A stretch of 64,000 bases of DNA, taken from the NCBI GenBank assembly GCA_964036195.1, contig OZ038456.1, positions 25,707,792 to 25,771,791 of the forward strand, read 5' to 3'. Position 1 is the stretch's first letter, and every line of letters begins with the position of its first letter. The DNA is from Sphaerolaimus hirsutus. Its lineage: Eukaryota > Nematoda > Chromadorea > Monhysterida > Sphaerolaimidae. A program made the translations under genes and the position numbers. This document shows, in pieces, positions 19,301 through 29,273 of this stretch. The notes below the pieces were generated by a model that saw nothing but the letters and a program-made list of their open reading frames with translations, ran no database searches and was not told where the DNA came from.

Positions 19301-20361
19301 CTGTGGCGGCGTACAATGGACTGCTACGCGCCTACAACGACACTGCAGCGCACGGCGCCACCATGTTGCCCGCGCCTGGCGACTTCGAGGATGGCGTCAT
19401 GCTGTCATCGACGCTGGTGCACCAGGGCTGCGAATCGAAAGAAGGCATGTCCATTATCAACAAAAAGGAGCTGCGCATCATCCTGCACCTGTACGACTAC
19501 CTCGTGGCCACAGTGAAAGAAGATCCCACCCTGCCCTGGGCAGATCTTACCGATCCCGCTAGTTTGCTAATTGTCTGTTTTTATGCGGCGCAGGCGCGCG
19601 CCCTAATCAGTCGACTAGTAGCCCATACAGAACACGACGCGGCTTACTGGGCCACCCGCGTGATCACTGCCGACAAGGCACAGGCCCGTGAAGCGGAAGT
19701 GGTCATCGTTTCCTGCGTGCGCGGCAGCCCGCCTACCGACTCCGCCCAGCTGGAGGCCGATCCCAAGAAGGCGTACGGTAGAGTTGGATTTGTAGCGGAG
19801 TTGCCCCGGGGAAACGTAGCCACCTCCCGCGCCAAATGTGTGCGCATCGTGGTGGCCAACGCCGAGACCATGTTGTGGTCAACCTTTTTCCACCGGTTTC
19901 TGACGGTCGAGCACAAAGCCGACCGGATTTACTCTTACGAGTCAGGCCAAATTTGGGGAAACGTGATGGGATTTTGGCCTCCGGAATGGCGCCCGCGGGC
20001 CGACTTGAAAGAACTAGTCGGACCGGACAGATATCCGGCCCTCGAAGAAGAACTGCAGGCGGAATGTTTGTCTGACATTGAAACCGCCACCGCGGGCTCT
20101 GACTCTTCCGCAGACGCGCGGGAGGAGGGTGTGCCGGTGTTGGAGGAAGTGGTGCCCGTTGTCGAACCAGTTTACCAACCTAATGAAGAATATTCCCCCA
20201 TTAGCAACGACATGGCGGCCATGGCATTGCAGAACGTAGCCGAGCCCCCCTCGCCGCCGCCCGAGCACCACGACGCGGTCGAGGCCATCCCACTGCCACC
20301 AGAGGAAGCTCCAGCGCAACAGGTAGAACACCACATGGAAAATGGTAACTGTGAAAATTGA
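16390..20361 (+). CDS. UPF1-like superfamily 1 helicase encoded by the LTR element
   Basis: 1323 codons from ATG 16390 to TGA 20359-20361. Residues 1-590 are not recognised; they are rich in charged and aromatic residues and may hold an RNA- or protein-binding module. Residues 590-1160 form an SF1 helicase core: motif I GSGKTT at 599-604, motif II IIDEAS with D887-E888, motif III FGDSKQL around D917, an ETVFRGHRQ segment near 957, motif V around 1094 (DKAQAREAEVVIVSC) and motif VI around 1139-1150 (GNVATSRAK). The order and wording of motifs II-VI match the UPF1/DNA2 branch. The C-terminal ~110 residues are acidic and Pro-rich. Known family members unwind RNA or DNA 5'-3' using ATP; a role in reverse transcription, RNA packaging or evasion of RNA decay is inference only. 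The frame is intact. It lies between integrase and 3' LTR and probably needs its own mRNA. Confidence 0.9.
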   Translation: MASASRKRPFEGADAPPIKSKETNTHGACGGGTIPPRQLYRAQQMQNGPEIYPSRGKFEGWVDRVYIDSGADGHVEYQCHVRISEQTMAILSENEQWVNADEAYSYFYYSNKRAKAARDKRTTQLVDLCARIQKQHPSMFLPLVRHGMRFSATAIAQKIENPRYWEFTGVAIWGNQTKCPLNVAAPVVVSTQGTRRVTQAARTLTRGDTSGYQPYTSDWKTARLRAAFTPPNYKNLEPLGAAERGDAGPEKLVILHREYVSDSRVENLSAGQLGLAHVEYHDLNDLDVFGDEFYGHAYGLQVATAEDISTSGIQPDTENRDNMDSFLRYKLGILAAAHCYNESFLRFRAKRATDVCAHVSWEHTSQGTACDIMVRRPDPEELQADTFEGPEEQRVRLLEQVNTQTQLLNQATPMSVLSLVLARPDEDKPAAGSPNLSVRITSVESGPTTTMLRAKLDMAASQSALPRTLESGRYMVRGSNDSPNYDRTMRSLQAALNKAPVGWVPKVVQGSKVLTLEAQIQLAVILNLRLLDDETDWALISREANELYESLFRGKNEQMIQAKLGEFLPQQGQVEVLAAVITAVRMRKPLLIMCDSPFGSGKTTTQNQLAYVCSRGYNYYNSRPRVRAGSDLPSDKQPNAKYHSTLITCTVNSAADEGARRALTNLNKLGQRDIFGALEVLLRERAKWTAMADTPFSEMQKLEGFEEFLKLRAAFPVRVLSPMWETDPTYNTTPATQLPTLHTLAQRTGHNIVRLSPEWTAALEKYDGAKKDYELVDEIINNCTDDAVIRAQLTEQVPFLTADDGDEQPFDDFEAGVAGARAGEASLADQGFWGKVLRRALSKYVRATVRLHRVFLEVVQPGQIHVTLDSAHDARIKSVTACAVIIDEASLASDAAVISVAQAAQLPVNGMLLLFGDSKQLTRMIRVQDWVEPVLKPDPTLIDRLTQYQLCPVVHLETVFRGHRQLIQANSVAAYNGLLRAYNDTAAHGATMLPAPGDFEDGVMLSSTLVHQGCESKEGMSIINKKELRIILHLYDYLVATVKEDPTLPWADLTDPASLLIVCFYAAQARALISRLVAHTEHDAAYWATRVITADKAQAREAEVVIVSCVRGSPPTDSAQLEADPKKAYGRVGFVAELPRGNVATSRAKCVRIVVANAETMLWSTFFHRFLTVEHKADRIYSYESGQIWGNVMGFWPPEWRPRADLKELVGPDRYPALEEELQAECLSDIETATAGSDSSADAREEGVPVLEEVVPVVEPVYQPNEEYSPISNDMAAMALQNVAEPPSPPPEHHDAVEAIPLPPEEAPAQQVEHHMENGNCEN

Positions 20362-20897
20362 TACGAAACAATTTTTGCCTAAGTCAATTATAAAAATTTT
20401 AAGATGTAAAAATTTATGCACAACTTTTGTCACCAGGAGAAACAGACAACTCTGTAACAAAAAAATAATCAGCAAACAAAAAACATACTTGTTAATATTC
20501 CATGAAAACAATTAGAAAATCTTGTCGACGATCAATTTTCACACGCACGGACTGCGACATGTCGGTCGAGCAGGTAACTTGAATGTTGATCCCAAACTGC
20601 CCATCCAACAGTGGCACGATGCTGTGAAATAATACAGATTAGTAGTCTGATTAATTAGTTTCTAAAATCAAAAAAGAAAAAACTTTTTCTCACATCGAGC
20701 CCTGAGCGGGAACCAAAATTTCGAAGTTTCGAGCACAAAAAGCCGGCACGGCAGAAAGCTGATGCCATAATTCAAATGAAGACGAGCCATATTTGCACCC
20801 CCAGGGCATGTGACTGCCACAGCCGTCCACCGAAAAATGCAAAGAAGGCATGATTTTTGAATAATCAAAAAACGGCGCAAAACGCTTTTTCTGAACA
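20362..20897 (+). other. 3' untranslated region of the giant element
   Basis: About 535 bp from the helicase stop to the first candidate LTR start. It is AT-rich, with A-rich tracts such as TCAAAAAAGAAAAAAC near 20668 that could include the polypurine tract. No convincing PPT directly abuts a TG start. Short minus-strand ORFs here lack support. Confidence 0.5.
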
Positions 20898-21095
20898 TGT
20901 CGTTTTTAGCCCGGAGGTAAAAAATTAATGGCTGGTGGGATTGTAGGTAGAAATATGGCTAACTAATCATGCGTAAAAACGTAACGACAATTTTGCGCAG
21001 ACACTCCGACGACTCGAGAACGACCATGTGCGACCGAATAACGACCCGCGGTGCACAGGGAAGTCACAGTGAACGTGCGGTTCGCTGTGCACTGC

Positions 21096-22615
21096 AAATC
21101 CGCCAACGAAGCCGCAGCCCCAGGACGGTACGCCCGAATGGACACTGCTGCGGCCATGAATTTATTAATTAATTTCTTTTCCGTTAATTACGTAATTAAT
21201 TCCCGTGTGATGATAATTTTTCATTTCATGTTCCGTTAATTAAGCTAATTAGGATACCTGCACTGTTAGTTAATTAAGTGGCTACTTCCGTTTTTCTTTT
21301 TAAATGCATTTCCCAACATGTACTTTCGAATGTTATAATTTTTAGGTTTTATCAAGTTTACATTTTTGGTCAATAGGGTGCAGTGTCTGAGAATGGGTTA
21401 GAAAGACCTTTATGTTTCTAGTTAAGCTAACAGGTGTTGACTCTGTTAAATGCTTAGACGCCCCGATAGATAACATTCAGAAAATTCCCCGACCAAGTGC
21501 TTTTTACTTAGGACTAGGTAATGGGTGGAAAAGTGGCAAACGGCAATTATTGTCGGCATGCGACTGCAAGACACATGCAGAGCACAGTTTATAGTGAAGA
21601 GCACAGTAGTGCCAATTAATTATTCCCATCACCCAGGGTGATTGGTGAACTCACAAGTGCTAGTGTTTTGTGGCGTGTGTTTAGTCCCAAAGTTCCAACC
21701 CTTACCCGGCAATGCAATAACCTTGAACAAACCCCGCAAATGAGCGTTTCTCTCTGTGGCCTTGGTCGGGCGCGCTATAAAAATATTTTTCACCTAAAGG
21801 GGCGCAGGTTGATAACACGTGTCACACCACCTGCTCTAATTTGTACCGTAACCTCTGAATAGAACCCAGTTTATGACACCCACCTTTGAGATGAATTGCA
21901 TTTTAATTACGTCAGTGATAACCACAGTTACTTTACGCTTGATTTAAATTACGTTTGCACCCGTTCGTTTAATTAGTTATTTTTCCCGCATTGAATTAAT
22001 TTACTTGTGCCTCGTACGCTATGTTTACGGTTTTCCAGTGATCATTGAATTTGCCTTATTAATTCGCTTATTACGGTTAATTGTTGTGTCTCCGATTTAG
22101 TATTCATTTCGCTTATGGTAGGTTTTTGGTGATTATAAAACGCGCTGATTTTACACTTTTTCACCCACTAGAGGCTATACGACTCACTTGAGCTATTGTG
22201 AAATTGACTCTGACTATATTGCTAAATAAAGTTCCCGTAAAAATCAACTTGGTCCCCCTGAAGCATACTAACTGCTTGAATTTTAATTTGAATTTTATTT
22301 CGGCTTTTTATTAATTACGGCTTTTTAACAATTAATCGAAGTAAACCGCCGGCAGCAGTTACGAAAGGGATTGGTAAGTTGCCGTGTCCGTCCTCAGGAA
22401 CTGTCAGGACCCCAAGGGGTACTGGCGCCGTTCCTGATTTGCGTGTAAACATCCCCGTACCATAAAACCAATTATTTATTTAATTAAGCACGCAAGTGGA
22501 AGCGCAAAGGGACCGGAATTTGCAATTCTCTGCCGCTGCAGAATTCGACGAGTGGCGTATTTATGTGGTAAAAACGGAAAGTAGTAAAATTAGTAAAAAC
22601 GTAAAATATCTGACA
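21096..22615 (+). repeat. 3' LTR of the giant element (comparable part)
   Basis: Direct copy of 5220-6739. The true left end is upstream but cannot be fixed because its partner is in the gap. The best guess is TGTCG at 20898, which would form a TGTC...GACA terminal inverted repeat with the CTGACA end and make the LTR about 1.72 kb, but no good polypurine tract precedes it. Downstream flank begins ATTTATGTC. Confidence 0.88.
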
Positions 22616-23160
22616 ATTTATGTCTTCGGCTGGCAGACAGCCAACCGAAAACTTGTGAACCGACTCCCCACTCCACTCCACTTCATCCCAACTCTGAACC
22701 GGTTCAGTGAGCTGTAAGTTCACTGCCAACTGTGGTTATGACGTCATGATGGAGTGTTACCTCCAGAAAAATGTACAGTGTAATGTCGCCTGAGTATAGT
22801 GCACTGAGCGTACTCAGTGCATACAGTGCTAACTTCACAAGATACAGGTAAATACTTTACAAACCACTCTTCTTTGATAATATCTTTGATCACATCTCTT
22901 TTATACTCCAGTAACATTACACCCTGCACGTGTGGTTCCTGCTGGAAGCATGCCAAATATTTTTCTATGCATGTGATTTTTATAAAAAGTTGAAAGAATT
23001 CATCTCAGTTATAACGTGATACGTTAACTTATTCACAACAAGGATTTTTTCATATTTTATACATAAAAGCAGGCTTTATGATTATTGGCACACTTCCAAT
23101 GTGAGACATAAATCAGTACGACGGCAGAGTATCATGTTCACCGAGTATACTTATAAATAT
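22616..23160. other. AT-rich flank, no firm feature
   Basis: Unique-looking flank of the giant element. A minus-strand frame at 22744-22956 contains a plausible 35-residue stretch (EPHVQGVMLLEYKRDVIKD...) that could be an exon, but splice signals are weak and I do not call it. Confidence 0.4.
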
Positions 23161-23164
23161 GTGC

Positions 23165-23348
23165 AGTTCCTATGGGCCGTCCCAGACACCTGTAAAATGC
23201 TCTGTGAAATATCAAATGTTATGCAAAGTGTCTAAAGTCATGGAAATGCTGTGGAAAATTGCAAATATGTTAACCATTTTCCCGGGCATTTTCATAACTT
23301 TTGACACTTGCATGACATTCCACATTTTACAGGGCATTTTACATTTCA
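23165..23348. mobile_element. Palindromic MITE, CCAGAC(C)CTGTAAAATGC family
   Basis: Left part CCCAGACACCTGTAAAATGC is mirrored by CATTTTACAGGGCATTTTAC at the right. Relatives: complete at 49105-49294, half copies at 48545-48640, 52447-52475 and 59292-59350. It is non-coding. Confidence 0.6.
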
Positions 23349-23439
23349 ACGTTTTTGGACGTTTTTTTTGTTTTGTTTCGCTTTTTTATACGCACCGCGT
23401 ACCAATTGACAGTTTATTGAGTACGTTGAACTTAAGAGT

Positions 23440-23625
23440 TTGTTTTGTTGCCTTGAATTCCCTGAAAAATTCGAAAAGTATTTTCGAATTTTTGAATTTT
23501 CGAATTTTTTGAAAAATAAATCGATTTTTAAGTGTTTTTTCTAGGGGTGAAATAAAAATTCGAAAATTATGAAAAAATTCGAAAATTCTAAATTTTGTTT
23601 TCGAATTTTCGAATCTTTTTTTGCC
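23440..23625. repeat. GAATTTTCGAA low-complexity foldback
   Basis: Repeated TTCGAATTTT / AAAATTCGAA words in both orientations around TTTCTAGGGGTGAAA, forming an AT-rich hairpin. It is non-coding. Confidence 0.6.
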
Positions 23626-23767
23626 ATCGTTACTTATATTAGAGGTATACCTTATATTGTTATTGTCAGATTTTTCAAACATATTACCAAAAGTGAAATA
23701 AAATGAAATTCATTTTATCAAACTGGAATGTAACGAAATGGTGAACCAGTGTCAATACAAAATGACC

Positions 23768-24802
23768 TGGTACCAGTTCCGCAAGTGGAAAAGTTAAGAG
23801 TTAAAAGTTAAGAGTTGAGTAAAATGACAAATGGCAAGTTAAGAATAAAGTTAAATGATGAGTTAAAAGACAAGAGTAAAGCTAAATGACAAATGATTGG
23901 TTAAGGGATAATAAACACCTTCCCAATCAAGTCCGGCCCCCTATTCTTATTTTCACTTCACATGCCCTATCTCTGGTTGTGGGAGGGGTGTAAAGCTAAT
24001 ACTTGTGGGGTATATAGGTGCAACCCCCCACTACCCCTCATGAATAAATGGGGTAGCGGCAATTCACTATAGAGGGGGTCGCTGTATATGTGAAAAAAAT
24101 TTGCGGCGTTTTAAAATCTGTATATGAAAAAATAAAATTTGGATACACTTGCTTGACTCTTAACTTTACTTTTATTTCTTAACCAATCATTTGTCATTTA
24201 ACTTTACTCTTAAATTTACTCTTGTCTCTTAACTCATCATTTAGCATTTAACTTTACTCTTAACTTGCCATTTGTCATTTTACTCAACTCTTAACTTTCA
24301 ACTCTTAACTTTTCCACTTGCAGAACTGTCCCCTGGTGCCAGTTCCGCAAGTGGACAAGTTAAGAGTTAAAACATAAGAGTTGAGTAAAATGACAAATGG
24401 CAAGTTAAGAGTAAAGTTAAATGTTAAATGATGAGTTAAGAGACAAGAGTAAAGTTAAATGACAAATGATAAGTTAAGAGATAAGAGTAAAGTTAAGAGT
24501 CAAGCCAGTGTATCCAAATCTTATTTTTTCATATCCAAATCTTATTTTTTGTATCCAAATCTTATGTCAAAAAATAAGATTTGGATACAAAAACATAAGA
24601 TCTGGATACAAAAAAATAAGATTTGGATACACTTGTCTGACTCTTAACTTTACTCTTATATCTTAACTTATCATTTGTCATTTAACTTTACTCTTGTTTC
24701 TTAACTCATCATTTATCATTTAACTTTACTCTTAACTTGCCATTTGTCATTTTACTCAACTCTTAACTTTTAACTCTTGACTTTTCCACTTGCGGAATTG
24801 GC
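23768..24802. mobile_element. Pair of foldback elements with TTAAGAGT / ACTCTTAA words
   Basis: Two hairpins share CCGCAAGTGGA(A/C)AAGTTAAGAG outer ends and ATGACAAATG(G)CAAGTTAAGAG interior words. Hairpin one has its left arm at about 23768-23906 and right arm at about 24160-24325, with a foreign piece at about 23908-24110. Hairpin two, 24338-24802, folds around ATCCAAATCTTAT / ATAAGATTTGGAT near 24560. It is non-coding. Confidence 0.7.
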
Positions 24803-25412
24803 CCCAGATCGGTTTTTGGATATCAATTTGACTTTGACAATGAATTTTCTGTTTGAGGAAAGAGTTTCTCTTTGACGTATTTACATCTTTGACGTTTGCC
24901 CTTTTTTCATTTTTGTGGCACCGTTTTCGTTGTTTTCAACCATGTTTGACAATGGTTTGAACGATTTTTTCAGTTTTGGCATGCAGCCAGCTGTGCCTTA
25001 TATTAGAGGCACACCTTGTATTTTTTCTGTCATGTTCAAAAAGGCCAAAAGGTGTACCTTATATTAGAGGGTACCTTATATTAGAGGCATACCTTTGATT
25101 GGAGGTAATACAGTAACTGAATATTCTGACAAAAAAACAACCCCCTCAAACAACTTCCCCTCGATTAACTCCCCCCTCAAAATATTCTGACAGATAAATA
25201 ACTCCCCTGGGGACTTATTCGAGGATTTATGGTAAATAATTGAAAAAATTTAAAATAGGTTTAAAGCGATGGACCAAAGCCACTAAATAATTGCATACAC
25301 CTATATACCACCCAATTATTAGCATTCCACCCTGCCCACAGCCAGAGATAGGGTGTCTGAAGTGAAATCAAAAATTGGGGGCCGGACTTGGGTGGGAAGG
25401 TGTTTACATGAT
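23910..25412. mobile_element. Split copy of the TAAACACCTTCCC MITE
   Basis: Two inverted halves, 23910-24110 and 25270-25412, share TAAACACCTTCCCAATCAAG...CCGGCCCCC ends and a conserved CCAGAGATAGGG interior. A complete compact copy exists at 51926-52228. Here 1.16 kb of other repeats separates the halves, and includes part of the foldback pair, so the order reflects rearrangement or nested insertion. Confidence 0.6.
24985..25236. mobile_element. CCTTATATTAGAGG repeats followed by a short poly-C MITE
   Basis: Three to four copies of CCTTATATTAGAGG(C/T/G) occur at 24995-25095. A short member of the CCGTAT / poly-C family runs from about 25100 to the right end GGGGACTTATTCGAGGATTT (25212-25231). 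It is non-coding. Confidence 0.5.
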
Positions 25413-25555
25413 GTATATTACTGTTAATTTGCATTGCAGCTACACAGACTAGTTTGTGTAGCTATCTATCTTTTTATGTCCAAATATATCCTGTTTGGAC
25501 ACATTTATTACCTGTTTTGGGTATGCAAATGCCTGCTATTTACCTACTCCTTAGG

Positions 25556-25672
25556 AAAATTTCTGACGAAATCCCCCTCGAATCACCCCCCCCCCCCCTC
25601 GAGATAACCCCTCTTCAAATTTTGCTGGTGAAATAATAAACCTCCATGGGGTATTTTGAGGTAATATGGTAC
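25556..25672. mobile_element. Partial poly-C MITE
   Basis: AAAATTTCTGACGAAAT, then C-runs with CTCGA words, ending GGTATTTTGAGGTAATATGG. This is the right half of the CCGTAT family. A related left half (AAATATATCCTGTTTGGAC words) lies immediately upstream at 25440-25555. Confidence 0.55.
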
Positions 25673-25724
25673 TTAAAATTTAAATACTTTTTTGAGAAGG
25701 TTTGCCATTGTTAGTGATGTAAAA

Positions 25725-25975
25725 GCGCCATGGTGCTGGCGCCTGGTGCTAGTGCCAAAGCACCAAGCGCTATGGCACTTGGCGCTATCTTACTGTGGCG
25801 CCGTGCCCATGAATGCGCCATGGTGCTTTTAGCGCTTGGCGCTATCTTTACCCATCTCCAGGAACAAATTGCCTGGCGCTGGCGCTTGGCACCAGTTTGC
25901 TCTGACGCCATTGGCGCTTGGCGCTGGGGGTCGGAATAGCATCATGACTTTGGGCACTTGGCAGCAACGTCCTGG
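25725..25975. repeat. GGCGC(T/C)(A)TGG-rich degenerate repeat
   Basis: Locally GC-rich island made of repeated TGGCGC, GGCGCTTGG, GCGCCATGG words. Similar words occur at 33775-33840 and 62020-62098. Open frames on both strands arise from the repeat and are not genes. Confidence 0.55.
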
Positions 25976-25979
25976 TGCT

Positions 25980-26894
25980 TTGTACTTGTTCCGGCTGAAA
26001 AGTCCCCGGGCAGTGCTCGCCATTCGCGCTAGGGGTAGGCTATGGTCATAAATTTGTAACAGGTTAAGATATCAGGAGTTTTCACCTAAAATTTTACCCC
26101 TCTAGCTCCGCCCACTGCGGAACCGAGGGGGTTACAATTTTGGTCATTTTGTACTGATGTACAAATGGTGCTCTAGCCCAATGCTGCTTTAAGTTGTGAT
26201 CATGAAACTTTGGCTAGTGTAAGCCACCAGTGTTCGCGATGTGCTGATACTTGATAGTATTCAACACTTTCATCAAAATCTTGCTATTAAGTTAAATAAA
26301 TATGCAGATCAGGGTGATGTGTAAGAAACGTGGGAACTGTGATGGATGTTTTGGTGATGGTCTGAGATCATGTTGTATGGCAGTGATTTTAATGTTGTTT
26401 TAAAATATGCAGTAAATGAATTATGTGAATACAATTTCCTTATTACTAATCTGTAGTGGACACATTACCTGTGTTCAACAGTAGTGTGCATGCAAAATGA
26501 TCCTGTATTAACCAGTATTAACCAACCAGAGAGGCAGAATGATGAATTTGGTAGTGAGAGTAGTGACAGTAATGGCAACATGGACTAGGCTTATGATATC
26601 ATAGCTAACGTTGGTTAGTGCTGGCACGTTGCCAACACTGGTGGCTTACACCAGACAAAATTTCATGATCACAACTTAAAGCAGCATTGAGCTAGAGCAC
26701 AATTTGTACATCAGTACAAAATGACCGAAATTGAAACCCCCACAGTTCCGCAGTGGGTGGAGCTAGAGGGGTGAAATTTTAGGTGAAAGCTCAAAACACC
26801 CGATATCTTAACCTGGCAAAATTTTATGACCGTAGCTTACCCCTAGCGCGAATGGCGACCACTGCCCGGGGACTTTTCAGCCGGACTAAGTACA
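25980..26894. mobile_element. Non-autonomous TIR element with ~260-bp inverted repeats
   Basis: The left arm starts GTACTTGTTCCGGCTGAAAA and runs to about 26238. The right arm (about 26628-26894) is its reverse complement and ends TTTTCAGCCGGACTAAGTAC. The 390-bp middle has no ORF. TIR length suggests a foldback or long-TIR element. No clear target duplication was seen. Confidence 0.75.
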
Positions 26895-27577
26895 TCACTA
26901 CATCGCTGTCTACAAATCTGTGGCATGAACGGACCCGTTCGTCCCCTGACAACATCTGCAAACCGCTGTTCGCCGGCTGTATATGCCGCGGGTGTACACG
27001 AATATCTTCGCCAGAATTATGTTGACGGCTGACTGGTCAAACCAGACGTGTCTGGGGGTCTCCCCCCCCCCCCGATTGGGGTAAAAATCTGGTGGCCCTT
27101 TGTAATCTTTGTGAATTCAAAGCTCAGTAAGAAATTGGGTTCATGAAGCGAGTGGAAGCGGGCTGGATGGGCGCAAAGGGACGTGCTGCTTGCACACGCT
27201 TCCACCAGCAGTATGATGAGCATCATGGGTGAAGTGTCGTCCACACACCGCACCTGCATCACACCTGCTTCACGCACATCCATAATTGTGAAAACACTTC
27301 GCGTTTCTGGCGCTTGCACACCTTCACCATTGTATACATTTAAGTGCCAGCGCCACGGTAAGACGTGTGAAGTACCTTTACATAAATATATACCGTATTT
27401 CCTCGAATACCCCCCCCCCCTTGAATTAACCCCCCCCCTCGAAATACCCCCAGGTGTTTTCGAGCTGGGAAAAAAAATAACCCCTCCCTCGAAATACCCC
27501 CCTCTGAAATGATGTACATCATGTATGCAACGTACATGATGTATTTATTGCTGCCGGTTCGCACCGCAGCTACACAT

Positions 27578-27707
27578 TGAAGGATCTCGAGCGGGGGATT
27601 TAGGAGTTTATTGATATCCGGAGTGTCTGCCAACTGCCCTATGTGGGCTATCACTGAACATTAAATAATTCACATCAGGAAGCATCAATAAGTTCACATT
27701 TCTAACA
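27578..27707 (-). repeat. 3' LTR of the mini-element
   Basis: 130 bp, TG...CA on the plus strand, matching 28555-28684 with a few substitutions (for example CGAGCGGGGG against CAAGTGGGGG). Confidence 0.85.
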
Positions 27708-27767
27708 TTATCCCCTCTCAAATTAGCTTGAAACTGAAGGCTGCTCCTCTCCCCCTCCTCCACTAGT

Positions 27768-28469
27768 TCATCCATGTAGATTCGGGTCCAATGTCAGTGC
27801 CATTGACATCATTTTGTGCCGGTGCTGGTGCTGGCTAGAAGCATTGCAGGAGTAGTTGTCGGCAGCCACATGTGTGTCACAGAATGCCAGCGGAATGCAA
27901 GGTGGATATGCAGATGTGGGCATGTGAGCGTAGCCATATAACGCCTTTGATGGATTGTTAGAAGGGAGGGGGGTGCGCTTGTTACTGTGTTGTGGAGTGT
28001 AACAATGATGTTGCTGGTGTACAGGAATTGTGGAAGCCATTGGAGGTGACATGTTAGGAGTTGCACCAGGACTATAATGCACATTTGAGTTCATACCAGG
28101 ACCGTAACATTTTCTGGCCATTTGTGCCAGTGGTGTTGCATTTGGGGTTACACCAGAGCCATAATGTTTCCCATGTTTCCCCTTCTTGGAACCAGTAGAT
28201 CTCTTTGTTGGATTGGTTGCAAGGGTGGTGGGGACCTTGGCAGTCTTTTTGTTCACCAACTTGCCTCACAATTCAGGGTCAGGACCTTGGGGTGTAATGG
28301 GGTTATGTGGGAGGTCTCGCAATATAGAGCCAGGATGCACACCTGGACCATGGGAGGGCAGTGCAGCCTGTGTCTGCTTTTTCACACTGCGGAAATAGTC
28401 ATCAATTTGGCACGCCATCTGACTCATGGGAACCTTACCCTGGGAAAACTTCAAGTGAAAGTCGGCCAT
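27768..28469 (-). pseudogene. ORF carried by the mini-element, one in-frame stop
   Basis: Minus strand, ATG at 28469-28467, about 230 codons to the stop at 27768, with a single in-frame TGA at 28266-28268. The frame also stays open upstream into the LTR. The first part is polar (MADFHLKFSQGKVPM...); the second is rich in Pro, His, Asn and Lys with a KRSTGSKKGKHGKH basic patch. I do not recognise a family: no zinc knuckle, protease or RT is visible. It could be a reduced Gag or a captured host fragment. It may be two ORFs or one protein broken by the stop. Confidence 0.5.
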
Positions 28470-28554
28470 GACATAGCAATTGAAGCGCAATTCGTCAAAG
28501 CGTGACCCCACTTTTAAGGCAACTGAAAAGATATGTAGTCCAGGTCGTCCACCA

Positions 28555-28684
28555 TGAAGGATCTCAAGTGGGGGATTTAGGAGTTTATTGATGTCCGGAG
28601 TGTCTGCCAACTGCCCTATGTGGGCAATCACTGAACATTAAATAATTCACATCAGGAAGCATCAATAAGTTCACATTTCTAACA
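28555..28684 (-). repeat. 5' LTR of the mini-element
   Basis: 130-bp partner of 27578-27707. On the minus strand it is followed directly by the TGG of the primer-binding site. Confidence 0.85.
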
Positions 28685-29006
28685 ACATATACCCAGTGTG
28701 AGTAGCAATTACGTTAATATGCCCACATATATCCTATTTCGTCACATGTATTACCCCTTTTGGGCACGTTTTGACATAATCTTTTGTACCAATTTCACAA
28801 AAAGTTCTGACGAAATAATAACCCCCCCTTCAAATAAGCCCCCCCTCGAAACACCCCCCTCAAAATTTCCACTCTGGAAAAATAAACCCCCTAGGGGTAT
28901 TTCGAGGAAATACAGTATTCATAATGTGTGTCTCTTCATTTGTCACCTCCCAAATTAAAAAAAAAAACAACCAGGAAATTCAAAACCTTATTTCCAAAAA
29001 AAAACT

Positions 29007-29273
29007 TTGTCAAAAAAGTCAGAAATTTTTGCGCCAGGGAAAAATTTTGGTGCATTATTCGCAAAATCCGATTATGGTCGTGCTTTTGGCATTTTTGAAG
29101 GTGGCAATGCTGCTGGAGCCGTGACTCTACCCAAGCCACCTGACGTGTGCGAAGCCAAACGGGATGTCATGACTACAAAGGAACGTCATGAATTCATTTT
29201 GAAGCATATATCTACCCAGAATCGTATTGATTTATCACCAGCTCACAAAAAGTGTTTGAAGATTTGTTACTAG
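29007..29273 (+). pseudogene. Pol fragment upstream of RT (linker after protease), frame-broken
   Basis: The last ~45 residues (KRDVMTTKERHEFILKHIST...) read into the RT frame if one A is added to the A5 run at 29247-29251. This is the linker that normally precedes RT in Ty3/gypsy pol. The protease is missing. The listed start is only the limit of the open frame. Confidence 0.6.

Larger units (their letters stand above)
5220..22615 (+). mobile_element. Giant LTR retroelement: Gag-Env-like-PR-RT / RT-RH-IN / UPF1-like helicase
   Basis: The visible part spans 17.4 kb; the 5' end is in a gap. Long direct repeats (5220-6739 and 21096-22615, constant offset 15876, no difference seen) flank three long plus-strand ORFs. 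Order of functions: Gag with CCHC knuckle, envelope-like glycoprotein segment, retropepsin, RT, RNase H, DD35E integrase, then a separate SF1 helicase gene. PR-RT-RH-IN order places it with Ty3/gypsy-like or retrovirus-like elements. The envelope position and the helicase are atypical. Coding regions are GC-richer than the flanks. The target duplication cannot be checked because the 5' flank is in the gap. Confidence 0.92.
27578..28684 (-). mobile_element. 1.1-kb LTR mini-retroelement (TRIM-like) with its own ORF
   Basis: Two 130-bp direct repeats (27578-27707 and 28555-28684) begin TG and end CA. They are flanked by the 4-bp duplication ACAT (27574-27577 and 28685-28688). Read on the minus strand, a TGGTGGACGACC primer-binding site follows the 5' LTR (28537-28554), and the polypurine tract TGAGAGGGGATAA (27708-27720) abuts the 3' LTR. 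Each LTR carries CATCAATAAA, a polyadenylation signal also seen in the putative LTR of the neighbouring 29-kb element. The LTRs differ at a few sites. No pol is present, so mobility must depend on another element. Confidence 0.85.
27389..28918. mobile_element. CCGTAT / poly-C MITE interrupted by an LTR mini-element
   Basis: The left end ACCGTATTTCCTCGAATACC at 27390 and right end GGTATTTCGAGGAAATACAG mirror each other. The 27578-28684 mini-element with its target duplication sits inside, so without it the MITE is about 420 bp. Confidence 0.7.

Noticed and set aside
23768-24802. CRISPR-like array from repeated TTAAGAGT words
   Set aside because: Repeats are irregular, in both orientations and palindromic, with no equal spacers, in a eukaryotic repeat context.
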